Shown: positions 12,501-23,455 of the stretch, one piece after another | Layout: every line of letters begins with the position of its first letter | Numbering within the stretch: position 1 is the first letter of the stretch | Assembly: GCA_001584585.1 (NCBI GenBank) | Contig: LSYV01000004.1 | Span: forward strand, 2,322,322 to 2,386,321 | Source of the DNA: Gonium pectorale | Taxonomy: Eukaryota; Chlorophyta; Chlorophyceae; Chlamydomonadales; Volvocaceae | Length of the DNA: 64,000 bases | Direction: 5' to 3' | Program-made: the position numbers and the translations under genes | The notes under the pieces: generated by a model | What the model saw: the letters and a program-made list of their open reading frames with translations, nothing else | What the model was told of the DNA's origin: nothing | Database searches by the model: none

Positions 12501-13752
12501 CCGTGCGGCAGGTCGCTGCACTCCGTACCATACCCTACACGTGCACGCGACCCCGCGGTGGCCCGGACACCTCCACCCCCAGGTGGTTCGCCGCCATGGA
12601 GTCGCGGCCTACCTACCTGGGCACCCGCTCGGACTTCTACACGCACGCGCACGACCTGCCGCCGCAGCTGGGCGGCTGCGCCATGCACGAGGAGGGCGAG
12701 CCCGTGGCGGCCGCCATCGACGGCACGGACGGCCGCGCGTGGCGGCTGCCGCTGCCGCCGCTGTCCGCCACCTCCCTGCCGGAGCCCTATAGCCCGGGTG
12801 ACAACCCGCCGCTGGACCGCCTTGAGGCGGCCTCCAAGCTGGTGAGCTCATGCCGGCTGAGAGGGGAGAGCCCGGAGGGCGTTGGACGCATGACGCAGGC
12901 GTGTGCCAGTCGCTGACCAGCTCCGACACGCGCCGGAGCTATGCTTCCTGGCGCAGTGCTGCATACCTTACATGCCTCTGACTGCCGTCAGCCGCACGCC
13001 GTGCCAATGCGGGAAGCGCGCCAAGGCAGAGTACCAACTCCAGCCCTTGTGTAACGAGTACAAACGTTGTGACCGGCTGTACATGTGCAGGTGAAGAACC
13101 ACGAGGCGGTGGTCAAGTTTGCGCTGCGCGGCCCCGGACAGCCCGGCCCGCGCCCAGTGATGGCGCCCCTGGCAGACCCCACCGCCATCCCGGCGCTGCA
13201 GCACCTGCCCCAAGCGGACGCAGCGCTGCGCCACGTGGTCCACGCGCTGCTGGTCGGCGTGGAGGCCAAGCAGGTGTCGCCGCAGGCGCTGCAGGTGCGG
13301 CAAGTGCGCGAAAGAAGGTCTGCGGACTGCACTCCTACAGCGATGTTCGGTACGGTACTGACCATATATCGCTGTAGGAGTGCAGTTAGGCGGCATTGCA
13401 CCTGGGCGGTACGCGGCTGCGGCTGACTGGCGAGGGGAGCATGATGTACCTGGCTTCGTGGGTACCTGCCCGCCACCGCCGTTTCTATCCCTTATTCTCC
13501 AAACCAACGGCATGCCAACGAGTACTTGCAGGCCCCTGAGGTACGTGCGCTGACTCACTCCCGTATCTGTTCGCCGTGGGTCGCCCACAGACGAGCTCCT
13601 CCGCCGGCCTGCCGGGGTCCGCCGTGGTGGCTGCCGCGGAGTATCTGCGCGACCGCGTGGGCGTGCCGCGCGACATGCGCTACCCCGCGGCTCGCCAGCT
13701 GCGGGCGCACCTCAACTGGTTGATCGACAACCTGACCGGGGCCTCCGCTTGA
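9564..13752 (+). CDS. Glutathione S-transferase family protein with CPYC active site, organelle-targeted
   Basis: Predicted thiol transferase or dehydroascorbate-reductase-like GST. ATG 9564 starts a basic, Ser/Arg-rich leader typical of chloroplast import. Exons read: 9564-9770, 9847-9923, 10330-10378, one ending at 10761 (starting at 10676 or 10702), 11167-11281, 11499-11619, 11857-12017, 12251-12387, 12583-12841, 13091-13294 and 13591-13752. [19 protein letters not shown] spans a splice junction and gives the thioredoxin-fold active site. [20 protein letters not shown] holds the cis-Pro and the glutathione-binding [22 protein letters not shown] is the helical C-terminal GST domain. The donor at 12388 is GC (GCGAGT). 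A 9-base micro-exon (13532-13540) may join the last two exons. About 100 further residues follow the usual GST end ([19 protein letters not shown] near the terminus). The exact GST class is not assigned. Confidence 0.88.
13326..13386. repeat. Perfect 19-bp inverted repeat (hairpin) in a GST intron
   Basis: The arms 13326-13344 and 13368-13386 are exact reverse complements (ACTGCACTCCTACAGCGAT and its complement) around a 23-base loop. It lies in the intron after the exon ending at 13294. It could be a small MITE-like insertion or fold into a small-RNA hairpin. Confidence 0.9.
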
Positions 13753-14907
13753 TGACCTTCGTCACGCGACACGATCAGGGCAAGCAGTCCCTGAGAGAAC
13801 TGGTGAGGCTCGAGTTGGGCGGCGCTTCGAGGGACGTGAGCCCGGATCACGTAACGCTACGTATCATAGCCACACCCGCCTGATCGTGATGCGACTTTGC
13901 CTTGCCGGCTTGGAGAGGCCTGTGAGTCAGTTGACACAGTTAAGCCAGTGCTAAGTGCAGTGAGCAGCATGAATAGAGGGGAATGCGATGAGGAAGCAGA
14001 CTGCTTGCGCCGTGTGCCGGCGGTCACGTTGCGTTGTCCCTGTGAACACCTCCCTACCCAAGCCCTGCTCCGTGCTCTCGTCCGAACGGGTGGTGGTGCA
14101 CCGGGCGATGCCGCCGCTATGGGTAGGAGGGAGTGGCGGTAGGAGGGTTTGGGTGACACGGCCAGGGCTGGCATGCCAGAGCCTGGTACAGCCTTTGCGG
14201 GGTGACGGCCAGGGTATGACAGCGCGTTGGGTGATGCTGCGCAGGAGAAGTCAGCTGAGGCGCTCTTGGATGTGAGTTGAGAGGTGTGAGCGGATGAGGC
14301 AGTGAGCCTTTGTGCAAGCATCGTACTGTACACGGATGGTTTTTTCTGTGGTGTCTTCGTACGCATTGTCGTGTACGTATGTAGAGAGGGGCGCGTGGCT
14401 CGGAGCCCGGGGTTGCGGTGTTGAGTCAACAGCGCCAGGAGCCGTGTGCGATGGCACACCGCAGTGCATAAAAAGGAAGCCCAACATCGTGTCTGCAGCC
14501 CAGTCCAGCTGGACGTCCGAACCATTGCCACTGGCCAAACAGCATAATGAGTCATGCTGCCTGGCTGAATCACTCCAAAGCCGAATTCCCCCAGATCCAC
14601 CGAATCACATGCCTCGCATTATCTTAAGGCCTGTGGATATTCGGCCACGAATATGCTCTTGAATAGGTTCCGACCCTGCCATGCCTATGCCTACTAACAA
14701 CATAACTCTCGAAAGAGCTCATGAAACCCACACAGTCCAGACTGCCCGCCACTCCTGCCCCGTCATTCCTTTTGTGCACATATGCAGCCCCTAGCTCCAA
14801 CCCAGCAACGCGGCAGCAACCTTCATATTGCCGATGCAGCCCCTCACGTTCGCTATCGTTGTCGACTGTGACATCCCTACAGGCCCTTCCATACCCCCCC
14901 CCCCCCG
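13753..14907. other. Convergent 3' intergenic region
   Basis: Lies between the stop of the plus-strand GST gene and the stop of the minus-strand coiled-coil gene, so it should contain both 3' UTRs. A C-homopolymer run of about 16 bases sits just beyond the coiled-coil stop (about 14890-14906). Minus-strand open frames here show no motif and are not supported. No TGTAA polyadenylation signal was found for either gene. Confidence 0.5.
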
Positions 14908-16674
14908 TCACACTCCCTTGGCCTTCACGCACAGCTCGGCCAGCCGCTTCTCAACGCCCGCCAGCATGGGTAGAAAACTCTTCCCCAGGTCAAGGCTGGA
15001 GTGCTGGCACCGCAACAGCTCCGCCGCCACCGCCCGCAGTTGCAACTCCAGCTCCGTCGACCTCGCTTTCTCGCCGAGCAGCTCCACATGCAGCGCCTGC
15101 GCGGTCGAAGCCGCCGCCGCGCCCGCGCCGCCACCGCCCTTTGGCCCAGCGGCGGGCTGCAACGCATGCTGGCCTGCGGTCGCGCCCCCCAGGCCACCGC
15201 TGTCCCATCGCGCAGAGTCCTCCAGCAGGTCCTTCAGTCGCTCTACCTGCGCAATTCCATCCTGCGCCTGCGCCTCCCAATTGGCCGCGAGCGCCCGCGC
15301 CGCGCGCAGCTCATCTGACAGGGTCGCATTTTCAGCGCTCAGGCGCTCGATCTCCTCCCACTGCCTGTCGATCTCCCGCAGCAGCTTGTCGCGGGAGGCC
15401 TTGAGCCGCGCGACCTGCTGCCGGAGCCGCGCCACCTCTTCAACAGGGTTGTCTGAGGGCGCCTCGCCGCCGTGCTGGCTGCCCTCGCCGCCGCCAGCGC
15501 CGCCGTGCAGGGAGGCGCTCGACGCGATCCGGCCAGCAAATCCAAGCAGGCGGCCCGCAACGGTGGGCGCATCCGTGCCGGCACTGTGCCCTTGTGACGG
15601 TGAGTGTTGGTGCGGGTCCTGCGTGTTGCCGTTTTCTTGCAAGTGGTGGTGGTGGTGATGGTGGTGCAGCGGATGCTGGGCATTCTGCGCAGCAGCATCG
15701 ACAGCGGCCGCCGCGGCGGCAGCTGCGGCCGCCGCGGCGGCACGCAGCTGGTCCGCCTCGGCCTCCAGCTGCTGAGCACGCGCCGTGGCGATGGCAAGCT
15801 GTGACGATAGGTTGGAGTTCTGCTCCCGCAGCTGCGCCACTTGGTGGAACATGTGCTCAGGGTCCTGGTGGCCGCGGGCCAGCATGTCGGTGTGGCGCGC
15901 CTCGTAATCCGCCAGCCGTTGCGTCATCTCCACGATCTCCGCTTTGGCTGCGTGAAGGCTGCTCAGCAGCGTTGCGGCGCGGTTACGCTCCGCCTCCACC
16001 TGCTCAAGTAGCGGCGTGGTGGCCGCGGCCACAGACGCCGCAATAGTGGCTGCGGTGTCCGCAGCGGAGGACATCGGGCCCACAGCGCCGTTGCCTGGCG
16101 GCGGTGCAGCGGCGCCGCTGCCGGATGGGATGGCCACGGCGGCGGCGACTTGCTGCAGCGCCGCGACCTCGGCACGCAGCGCCGCGGCATCCTCCTCCGC
16201 CCGGACCTGCTCCTCCTCTGCCTCGCGGGCCTTCTTCTGCTCGACCCTCAGCTGCGCTGCAAGGTCGTCGCGCTGCTTTGCGAGGCGAGCCCGGTCCGTC
16301 TCGAGCAGCGCCTTTTGGTCGGCTAGCGCTGCACGGTGTCGCCGTTCGTCATCCAGCTCCTGCTCCAGGATGCGCCTTGCCGCTAAGCTGGTCTCCAACT
16401 CCGAGTGAAGCCTCCGCAGTCCAGCGTCGAGTTGCGCGCACCGCTGCTGAAGCTCGGGCACGTGGTTGAGCTGCGAGTTGGCTGCCCGAAGGGATGCCTC
16501 GACCTCGTCGCAGTGACGCGAGAGCTGTGCACGTTCAGCCTGGAGAGCATCGATTGCCTGGCGGCGCTCCTCGGCCACGCGGCGGGTGTTAAAGAGGTCC
16601 GTGCGAAGCAGCGCTATCTCCTGCTGAGCCTCCTTGAGCAAGGAAGCCGTCACTTCCCCACCCGGCCCGGCCAT
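14908..16674 (-). CDS. Single-exon long coiled-coil protein with poly-Ala and poly-His runs
   Basis: An uninterrupted 588-residue frame with ATG at 16674 and TGA at 14908-14910. Residues about 5-190 are nearly continuous heptad-rich helix (for example QQEIALLRTDLFNTRRVAEE). A Gly/Ala/Pro linker follows, then a second coiled coil (about 230-310) ending in a run of about 13 alanines, then a His run (HHHHHHHH) and a Gly/Ser-rich stretch. The third coiled coil (about 400-475, EEVARLRQQVARLKASRDKL) is followed by a last Ala/Gly linker and a helical tail (EKRLAELCVKAKGV). No catalytic domain is visible. A structural role, for example in the cilium, basal body or another microtubule structure, is possible but not shown. 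The lack of introns is unusual in this window. The next gene upstream is another coiled-coil protein in the same direction. Confidence 0.8.
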   Translation of the reverse strand: MAGPGGEVTASLLKEAQQEIALLRTDLFNTRRVAEERRQAIDALQAERAQLSRHCDEVEASLRAANSQLNHVPELQQRCAQLDAGLRRLHSELETSLAARRILEQELDDERRHRAALADQKALLETDRARLAKQRDDLAAQLRVEQKKAREAEEEQVRAEEDAAALRAEVAALQQVAAAVAIPSGSGAAAPPPGNGAVGPMSSAADTAATIAASVAAATTPLLEQVEAERNRAATLLSSLHAAKAEIVEMTQRLADYEARHTDMLARGHQDPEHMFHQVAQLREQNSNLSSQLAIATARAQQLEAEADQLRAAAAAAAAAAAAAVDAAAQNAQHPLHHHHHHHHLQENGNTQDPHQHSPSQGHSAGTDAPTVAGRLLGFAGRIASSASLHGGAGGGEGSQHGGEAPSDNPVEEVARLRQQVARLKASRDKLLREIDRQWEEIERLSAENATLSDELRAARALAANWEAQAQDGIAQVERLKDLLEDSARWDSGGLGGATAGQHALQPAAGPKGGGGAGAAAASTAQALHVELLGEKARSTELELQLRAVAAELLRCQHSSLDLGKSFLPMLAGVEKRLAELCVKAKGV

Positions 16675-17337
16675 TTTATTCTACTTCTCTGGACTCTTAG
16701 CGTCTGTGTACAGTTTTGGCATCGGTCTGGTCCGGCTGTTGCAAATTCCCGCTTACAATTCAAGCTAGCTAATGGTGTTGTATGCGCCTGATAACGATTA
16801 GTGCTCGACATATATGAATTTGCAAGTCTCGATTGGCTTCAAACGGAGAAATACAGCGGTTTGCGTGGCTGTACATCCTGTAAAGCTGTATGGCTACGTG
16901 ATGTTGGAATCGCACCTCCTTACGATGCAGACCTCGCTGTGGCCACCCCACAACCAAGCATACCGCGACCGACGACATTGAGGTCCAAACTGCATGCGAA
17001 CAGCCATCCTAGCATGGCACGATTACAGTATAAGCCCGCCGTCTGTCCCGTTGCAACCGCGACGCAGTGAGCATCCACCTATTGCATGGTCCCGTGGTTC
17101 ACGACATCACGAGGGCACACCCTTTACTTCAGGCTGCTGATGCTCTCCAGCCACCTGCGAACCAGTGGGAGAGTGTGCGAGCCGCAAATTCAGATTCGGA
17201 TGTCGCTGTGTGCCTCACGGTGATTCTGGAAGTGCACTTTGGTACAGGGCCCCCGCCTGGGACCCTCTTCAACATAGCGCGAAGGATGCACACCGAGTCG
17301 ACCCGTTCTGGCCTTACCCCAGCCGTCGGCTATGCCC
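16675..17337. other. Intergenic region between two coiled-coil genes
   Basis: Contains the promoter side of the 588-residue coiled-coil gene and the 3' UTR of the next minus-strand gene. A minus-strand TGTAA (plus-strand ttaca at about 17025-17029), about 310 bases past the stop at 17338, is a candidate Chlamydomonas-type polyadenylation signal. No gene is supported. Confidence 0.45.
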
Positions 17338-19518
17338 TTACGGGGTCCAGCCACTACACCCAGCGCACCGGTCCAGGGCGACGTTGATGTCGTCCACCGC
17401 CTCCTTGGCAGCCCGCTCCACCTGCTGCTTCTCCGCGACAGCCTTTGCCTTCTGCAGCATCTCAACGCGGTCCAGCCGGCTCTCGATCTGCACGGCCGCC
17501 TTGCGGACCTGTGGGTGCATGGGATTGGGGCCATGTTGACGCTGAGTCCACAGCTGCATCTTGTAGCGCCGAAAGCAACGATGCACGCAGCAGCAGGGCT
17601 ATGCAGCTTCAATTTGGCAGCAGCAGCAGCCATGCTGCGGCCAGTGGCGGCCAGCCGCTTCGACAGCAGTAACCGTTAAGCGGGTGGACCGGGGGACCGG
17701 AGCCCCTTGGCGTGGCCCTATGCCGCCCGAGGGCCGGGCGATGCGTGCAGCCGCGCAGATCGGACTATACGCGGTTAGTATGACAACACACGGCGCAAGG
17801 GCCGCAGCTGCCGCGGGTGTCTTGGTTAGGTTTCTTACGTGTATGTGTATGGGCGCCGGGATGAGGAATGTAGTGACAAGTGCAGGGCAGGGGTGCCCAT
17901 CGGTGGGCCTGGGGAGATACAGTACCGAGCGGTGCGCAACGCCAACGATGGGGAAATTGTGGGAATGGCCAGTGCAGCGGGCAAGCTCAGGTCCAGATTC
18001 GTTGTAGCCGAAAGTGAGAGAGGCCCCTGCTGCCAGTCCGCATGCACTGCTGCCCCGGTGGAAAGCAGAGCGCGGCTCAACACACCTGCGCCGCCTTCTC
18101 CTCAAGCTGGGCCTCCTGCGCCTTGAACACCTCCGCCTTACTGGCGTCCTAGGAATCAGAGACATGGCAGCCAGCAGCGGAGATGTAAGGGCACAACAGA
18201 ACCGGACTACAGGACGACAGTATTAATTTGCGTTGCTGATTGACAGTAAGACATTTCGGCCATTGTAGACTGCTCATCACGTGCTCGTCCAGAAGGCCGC
18301 GCATCCCAAAGCGTCTGCTGCCTGGGGGGTAAGGTAGCCTGGTGATCCCAATGGTCCCGCCCATGGTGCTCCACGCCCCACTCAGCAGCCCGCGTCGATG
18401 CCAGCCCCGCTCACCCCGTTCTTCTCAGCCGCCATGACGCTAGCCCGCTGCTCCGTGAGCTTCTGCTGCAGCGCCGTCTCCACGCCAACCACTTGCTGCT
18501 CCACAGCCTTGCGCCTGCAGGAGGCAGGACGGTGAAGGAACCAGCTGGACATTGCGCAGTGCTAGTTGCGGATCCTTCTCCGTTCGGCCAAATGGACTCA
18601 GGCCGTGGGGCGGTGGGGAAAGATGACTGTGTGGCAGGAACGTGAATGGGAGATCCGTCCTTCGCCCTGGTATGGGCCTTGGCGAGAGCCCCGAACTTTG
18701 CAGCAGCGGCGATCCCGGACTGAGAGACACCAGGCGCGCAGTAGGCACATAAACAGCGCACGACCTGCGCTACCGGTCGCACGCCCTGACTTACTGGGCC
18801 AAAAGGGCAGCCTTCCGCGCGTTCTCTTGCTGCAGGAGAAGGTACTCCAGCTGCTGCTTCTGGGACGCGATGGCGATTTCCCGCTCAGCGGCCTCCCCGG
18901 CAAGTGTCGAAGCGTGGGCGCTGCAATGGGGGAGGCCGGGGTAATGCACATTCCTGAGGTGCTTCAGTCTTGCATAGCCCTGCAGGGGACCCACACGTGC
19001 CCACATACACACACCCCTATATGTGTACGCTGTTACGCGTATAGAACACACGCCCCTGTATGTTGGGGGAATCAAATAGTGTTCAGGAGCCCTGGCTTGG
19101 CCCTCCCCGCAAGTGTACACCAAACCCCGTCCATACAAGCTAGGAGCAAAGGAACGCCGTATTGACCGAACAAGGGCGGATATTAGGGCTCCGCAGGTCC
19201 CATCCGGAGTGCACGCGGGGAAGGTGCGTGCGGGGGGTCGGACAGACCCATGGGCGGTGTCAAGCGTTTGGTCACAGGTTGGAGACAACATGATACTTTG
19301 TACAGGGAGTTATTATCCATGCATTTTCGGAGCATGAACTTCCGCACCTGCTCCCGCCGAGGAGAATACTTGCGCTCAGCGCCATCGCTGCGAGCCCAGC
19401 CTGCGTTCATCATTCTTGGCGTGAGAGAAATCCCAAAATGCTCTGCCTGCGTTGTCAGTTCACCTTCACGCTGCCATTTTGCTTGCACCACGCTTGCACC
19501 CTGCGACAAATCGTTCAT
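17338..19518 (-). CDS. Multi-exon coiled-coil protein of unknown function
   Basis: Built from small exons with good splice sites on the minus strand. ATG 19518 opens MNDLSQGASVVQAKWQREGE..., and the first exon runs to about 19290 (KFMLRKCMDNNSLYK, donor GTATCA). Later exons encode AEREIAIASQKQQLEYLLLQ (about 18797-18920, donor GTAAGT), VEQQVVGVETALQQKLTEQ (about 18418-18515, donor GTGAGC), ASKAEVFKAQEAQLEEKAAQ (about 18087-18150, donor GTGTGT) and a final exon from about 17512 to the stop at 17338 (ESRLDRVEMLQKAKAVAEK). The peptide is charged and Gln/Glu/Ala-rich with strong helix propensity, as in many axonemal or basal-body proteins. I cannot name it. Exons may be missing between the identified ones. 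Confidence 0.6.
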
Positions 19519-19633
19519 GTCACTTGACTGGATAAGTACAGGCTGTTTGAGGCTCTGACCTCACGGTGCAGCGACGCGAGGATGCGCGCGGGGTGGTGGA
19601 GCTGAAGCAAGTGGACTTCGTGCGCAGCATCTT

Positions 19634-19640
19634 TTTACAG
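19634..19640 (-). terminator. Candidate TGTAA polyadenylation signal for CTU2
   Basis: Minus-strand TGTAA (plus-strand ttaca at 19635-19639), about 105 bases beyond the CTU2 stop. TGTAA is the usual polyadenylation signal of volvocine algae. Confidence 0.45.
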
Positions 19641-19742
19641 CTCTGGATACAGTAGAACACCTCCGCAAATCAGTGAGACCAAAGTCTGCCGCGCCGTACG
19701 GCGTGCACCGTGCGCCGTACGCCGATGTGAGCAAGCATCCTC

Positions 19743-22700
19743 TCAGCTGCGAATTACCGCAGGGAGCAGCGGCAGCACCTTTGACCAGTGGAGTGGAGTG
19801 TCAGGGCCATGCACGGCGCCAGACGTCCCCCCAGCATCCACAGGCGCTGTGTTGAACTGCCCGGGGCTGAACATAATCTGTCCCCGACAGCTCGTGCAGA
19901 ATGGTGCTTCCCCATCCTCATCGATCGCGTCATCCATTCCCACAGTTTCCTCGAATCCCCCACTCCCGGTGAACTCGCCCGCCGCAGCGTCGTGGCAAGT
20001 CCCAGGCTGCACTTGAGACGCCGCAGCGGCCACGGAAGCGGCCGCCGCCGCAATTGCCTCCTGCTCCCGCTGTGTCAGCGGCGCTCTGCACAGCGCGCAA
20101 CAGTACACCCGCATGCGGTTAGTCCCCTCGTTCCGGACTTCTGTCTCGTTGCCGCCGCCGCCAGCAGTGACGGGCTCCGAGGTCTCGTTCGCTGGCCGCG
20201 GTGCCGTCGCTTGCATCCGAGCTGCCGATGAAGCGTTCGACGAGCTGGCGGGCGCGAGCGGCGCGATTGCGTCCAGTGCGTTGAAGGGGAAGGGCCGCAG
20301 CGCCGCGGCGGTGCGCAGGACTGTGAAGACCGTGGACGGCAGGTTGGCCTGGCAGCGCGGGGTCGGTAAGCATAGGTTCACGGGCTCTTGTGGTGCATAG
20401 CGATGACAACAACATGCTGCATCGGGTTGGCGCACCTAAAGAACGATACACAGAACACCGTACCAGCAGAGAGACGCTGACCCCGCCCGTCTGGCTGCGC
20501 CGGTAACACGGTGCCCCATCCACCTGCAGCCCGCCAATGAAGGCGTTTGCGAGGTCGTTGATGGACCGGCGCGCCCCGGTGGCGGCAGGCAGCTGCGGCA
20601 GCTCGGCGGGCCGCAGTCCGCGCAGGCGGCACATGTAGACCGCCTCCTTGAGCGTTACCTGAGGACAGGGGTGCAGGTAACGGATACGCCGGACCGTCGT
20701 CGTCACTACGTCGCAGGAGTCCGCCAGCGGGATGCAGCTTATCTTCTGGTCGCCTTCCAGCCTTTGCCGCCTAGGAAAAACAACGCCTGCATAAATGAAA
20801 AAGCGCGGCCCCTCCCAACATCGCCGCCAGTGCCACGCGTCGCCAAGACGGCAGCCCGTGCGACGCCTCGCCGAGGCCATGCCGGCGCTGCTCACCTCGC
20901 GCATGGGGTACAGCAGCGCCGGCTCGCCCAAGGCCAGCCCCCGGGCGTCCACCAGCTGTATGTCGGAGGGCAGCGCGTAGCCGCGACCCTGGGGGCCCAT
21001 CAGCGGGGGCACAGCGTCTGAAAGCGTTTCCGGGCGGGGTACCGAGTTCAGGACACGGCCGGGCGGATGAAGCGTGATTGCAAGGTGGCCGCGCAGCCCC
21101 TGCAATGCCCACGGTGCCGCAAGCCGCGACGCGTTACGGCGCCTGAGCCGCAGCCGCGCCGCCGTAGCTGCTGCTGCGCTGTTTGTGCCTGTTACTGCAG
21201 GGCGCGCAGGGCGCAGGGCGCAGGAGGCCTGCGCGCCCAGCGCTCATCCTCACCCTCACCTTGGCGGTGTCGGCAATGACCCGTGCCGCCAGCGCGGCTG
21301 CGCTGTCGCCCCGCAGCACCTTGCCCACGCCCAGCCGGGCGGCTGTGGCGGCCAGCAGACGCACGCGCAGGGCCGTCAGCAGGTCCTCGCGGCCGGTCGG
21401 GTCGGGCACGGACTGAGAGGCAGGGATAGGGCAGAGGAGGCACGGGCGGCAAGTGGGTACGGTGTGGAGCAGGCACAGCTTACGGGCGAGTGATAGGCGC
21501 ACAATACTGGCGCAAGGACCGGCACCAAGGCTTCACTCTGCGACGTTTGCGGTTGGCTCTGGCGTTTTAAGGTCCACCTGGACGGTTGAACCAACAGGGC
21601 ACCTCTGCCTGCCGGACTGCACTCTGACCTGCTACATTGACTCTATGGCACCCATCAGCACAGCGCGTGCACTTGTTTCGGGTATGGAAAGTGGGATGCC
21701 TCTTCATCCTGCGCTAAAGCACCCACTCCAGGCACCCTGGAAGAGCGCTCCAGTACTATCAGTGCCCACCTGCAGAAGCGCCCGTAGCCGCGCGTCCCGC
21801 GCCTCAGCCGCAGACGCCGCGCCGCTCTGCTCTGTGCTCTCCGTGTCGTGCGCCTGCCCCTGCGCCCCCCGTCCCCCGTCCGGGGCGTCCGGCTCCGGCA
21901 GCAAGAACACGTCCGATAGGGGCACCACGTGCACACTGGCGGCCGGCGGCACGGCGCCGCAGCGGGCCGCCGCCGCCAACACCTCGGCGGAGTGCGCCGC
22001 AGCCGCCTGAGATTCCAGACCATGGGCAGCAGCCTCATTGATGTGGATCACGCTCAGCGTCAGGTCGATCTGTGTTGGACAGCAGGAGGAGCGCCGTCGT
22101 GCCGGTCAGAGGAGGAAGGTCGATTTCAACAAGGCGAGGAACGGAGGCAAGGCATGCAGGCAGCGATATGGACGAAGTGGGGGAGCGCAACCACATACAC
22201 CACCCGAAGGTAAGGGGCTAGGTTCGGAGCTACCGGGCACTGCCACACGCAGCCCCACCTTCCCGCGCTCCTTGCGCTGCGTGGCCGCGTCCTTGCGCAT
22301 GGGCAGGATGCAGCACAGCAGCGCCTGGGAGCAGGACCCTGCCGTGGGGCAAAGAGCAAGCGGCAGGACATACAGTTTCGCAATTGCGTTCGACGAAAGG
22401 CCTCAGGGCTCGATAGTGCCGTCCACACGCGCAGTCTCTCCATTTGCGAACCAAGTCCTGCGCACGGAACGGTGAGATCACGCCCGCCTCATGCAGCACT
22501 AATCCTCCCCCTCCGGCACGAACTCCTGTACGGTTGTGAGTCGCGATTCGCACCGTCAAGGAAGGACGGGACAGCGCGCTGGACGAACCCGCACCGACTA
22601 ACCAGGCTCAAGTAGCCGTGCCAGGCAAACCCACTTGCACCGCAGCATACGCCCAGGCAACCAGGAGACACCCACCGCCCGAGAACGCGACGGCAATGTG

Positions 22701-23455
22701 ATCATTCGGCTGCAAGAGCCTGTGGGTCTTGAGGGCGCGAACCTGATGACGGGGAAGCAGGCAGCAGAAGCTGATACAATGCGCCAGGTAGCGGAGCGGC
22801 GAACGTCCGACAACAAAGGCCATAAACTACGGTATCAACACCTGGCGCAGCCAGCAACACAGCCGATAGGGTGCCTCCAGCTGAGATGACCAAGGAGGTC
22901 AGGACGGAGCGGTACCGCGCTGGGCCCTAGGTGAACACAGTGCAGCACTGTAGCTACAGCCGCTCAGCACGCCGACCCCAGCAACGCCCGTTCAGCACTG
23001 TGCGCCCCGCCGTCAGCCCCCATGTTGTTGGCCCGCTAAAGTATGTGCATACCTTGCCGGAGATTCCCGCCTCTAGGCAACCCTGGCAGAGCGGCTCCCG
23101 CTGGCGGACGAGCACCTGTGACGAGAGGACAGGCGCAGGGACGCCGCCTCACCGTTGCGCGTGTTGTATGCGCGGGGGTGACGAGACGACGCCTAGGACT
23201 CACCACAGCGCTCGCGGTTTTGCACTTCATGCAGACCGAAGAAGCCTTGCCCGCGCCATCGCCCATGCGCCAAGAGCCAGATGCGCCACCGCCCGTCGCT
23301 CGACAGCTCCCTGGCTGATCGCGACCCTTCCTATCTTCACAGACGTTGTTGCCGCAAGGCTTGCCGCTGCTGCCGCACGTGTCCGCCGACGCACGTCGCT
23401 CGTCATCTTCCTTCTCGAGAGCTGCCAGCTCCTCCTCACTCAAGCCACAGCTCAT
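19743..23455 (-). CDS. CTU2: Cytoplasmic tRNA 2-thiolation protein 2 (CTU2/NCS2)
   Basis: Partner of CTU1 in the cytosolic complex that adds sulfur to wobble uridine-34 of Lys, Glu and Gln tRNAs, using URM1 as donor. ATG 23455 starts MSCGLSEEELAALEKEDDE, leading to a first zinc-type motif (VCMKCKTASAV, then REPLCQGCLEAGISGK in the next exon). An exon near 22690-22760 has LKTHRLLQPNDHIAVAFSGG, the degenerate PP-loop. Further exons carry VHVVPLSDVFLLPEP (about 21890), RLLAATAARLGVGKVLRGD (about 21310-21360), and LALGEPALLYPMREVS (about 20900-20945). The C-terminal exon has YCCALCRAPLTQREQE and FCTSCRGQIMFSPGQFN, the paired-Cys tail typical of CTU2. Family assignment rests on the ordered set of motifs. 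Several exon edges, notably near 22450-22560, remain approximate. Confidence 0.88.

Noticed and set aside
14828..15658. Long plus-strand open frame opposite the coiled-coil gene
   Set aside because: Mirror of a GC-rich coding exon; Ser/Pro/Ala-rich composition without motifs.
15640..15680. His run read as an artificial tag or cloning artefact
   Set aside because: It lies mid-protein in a mixed low-complexity stretch, with native sequence on both sides.
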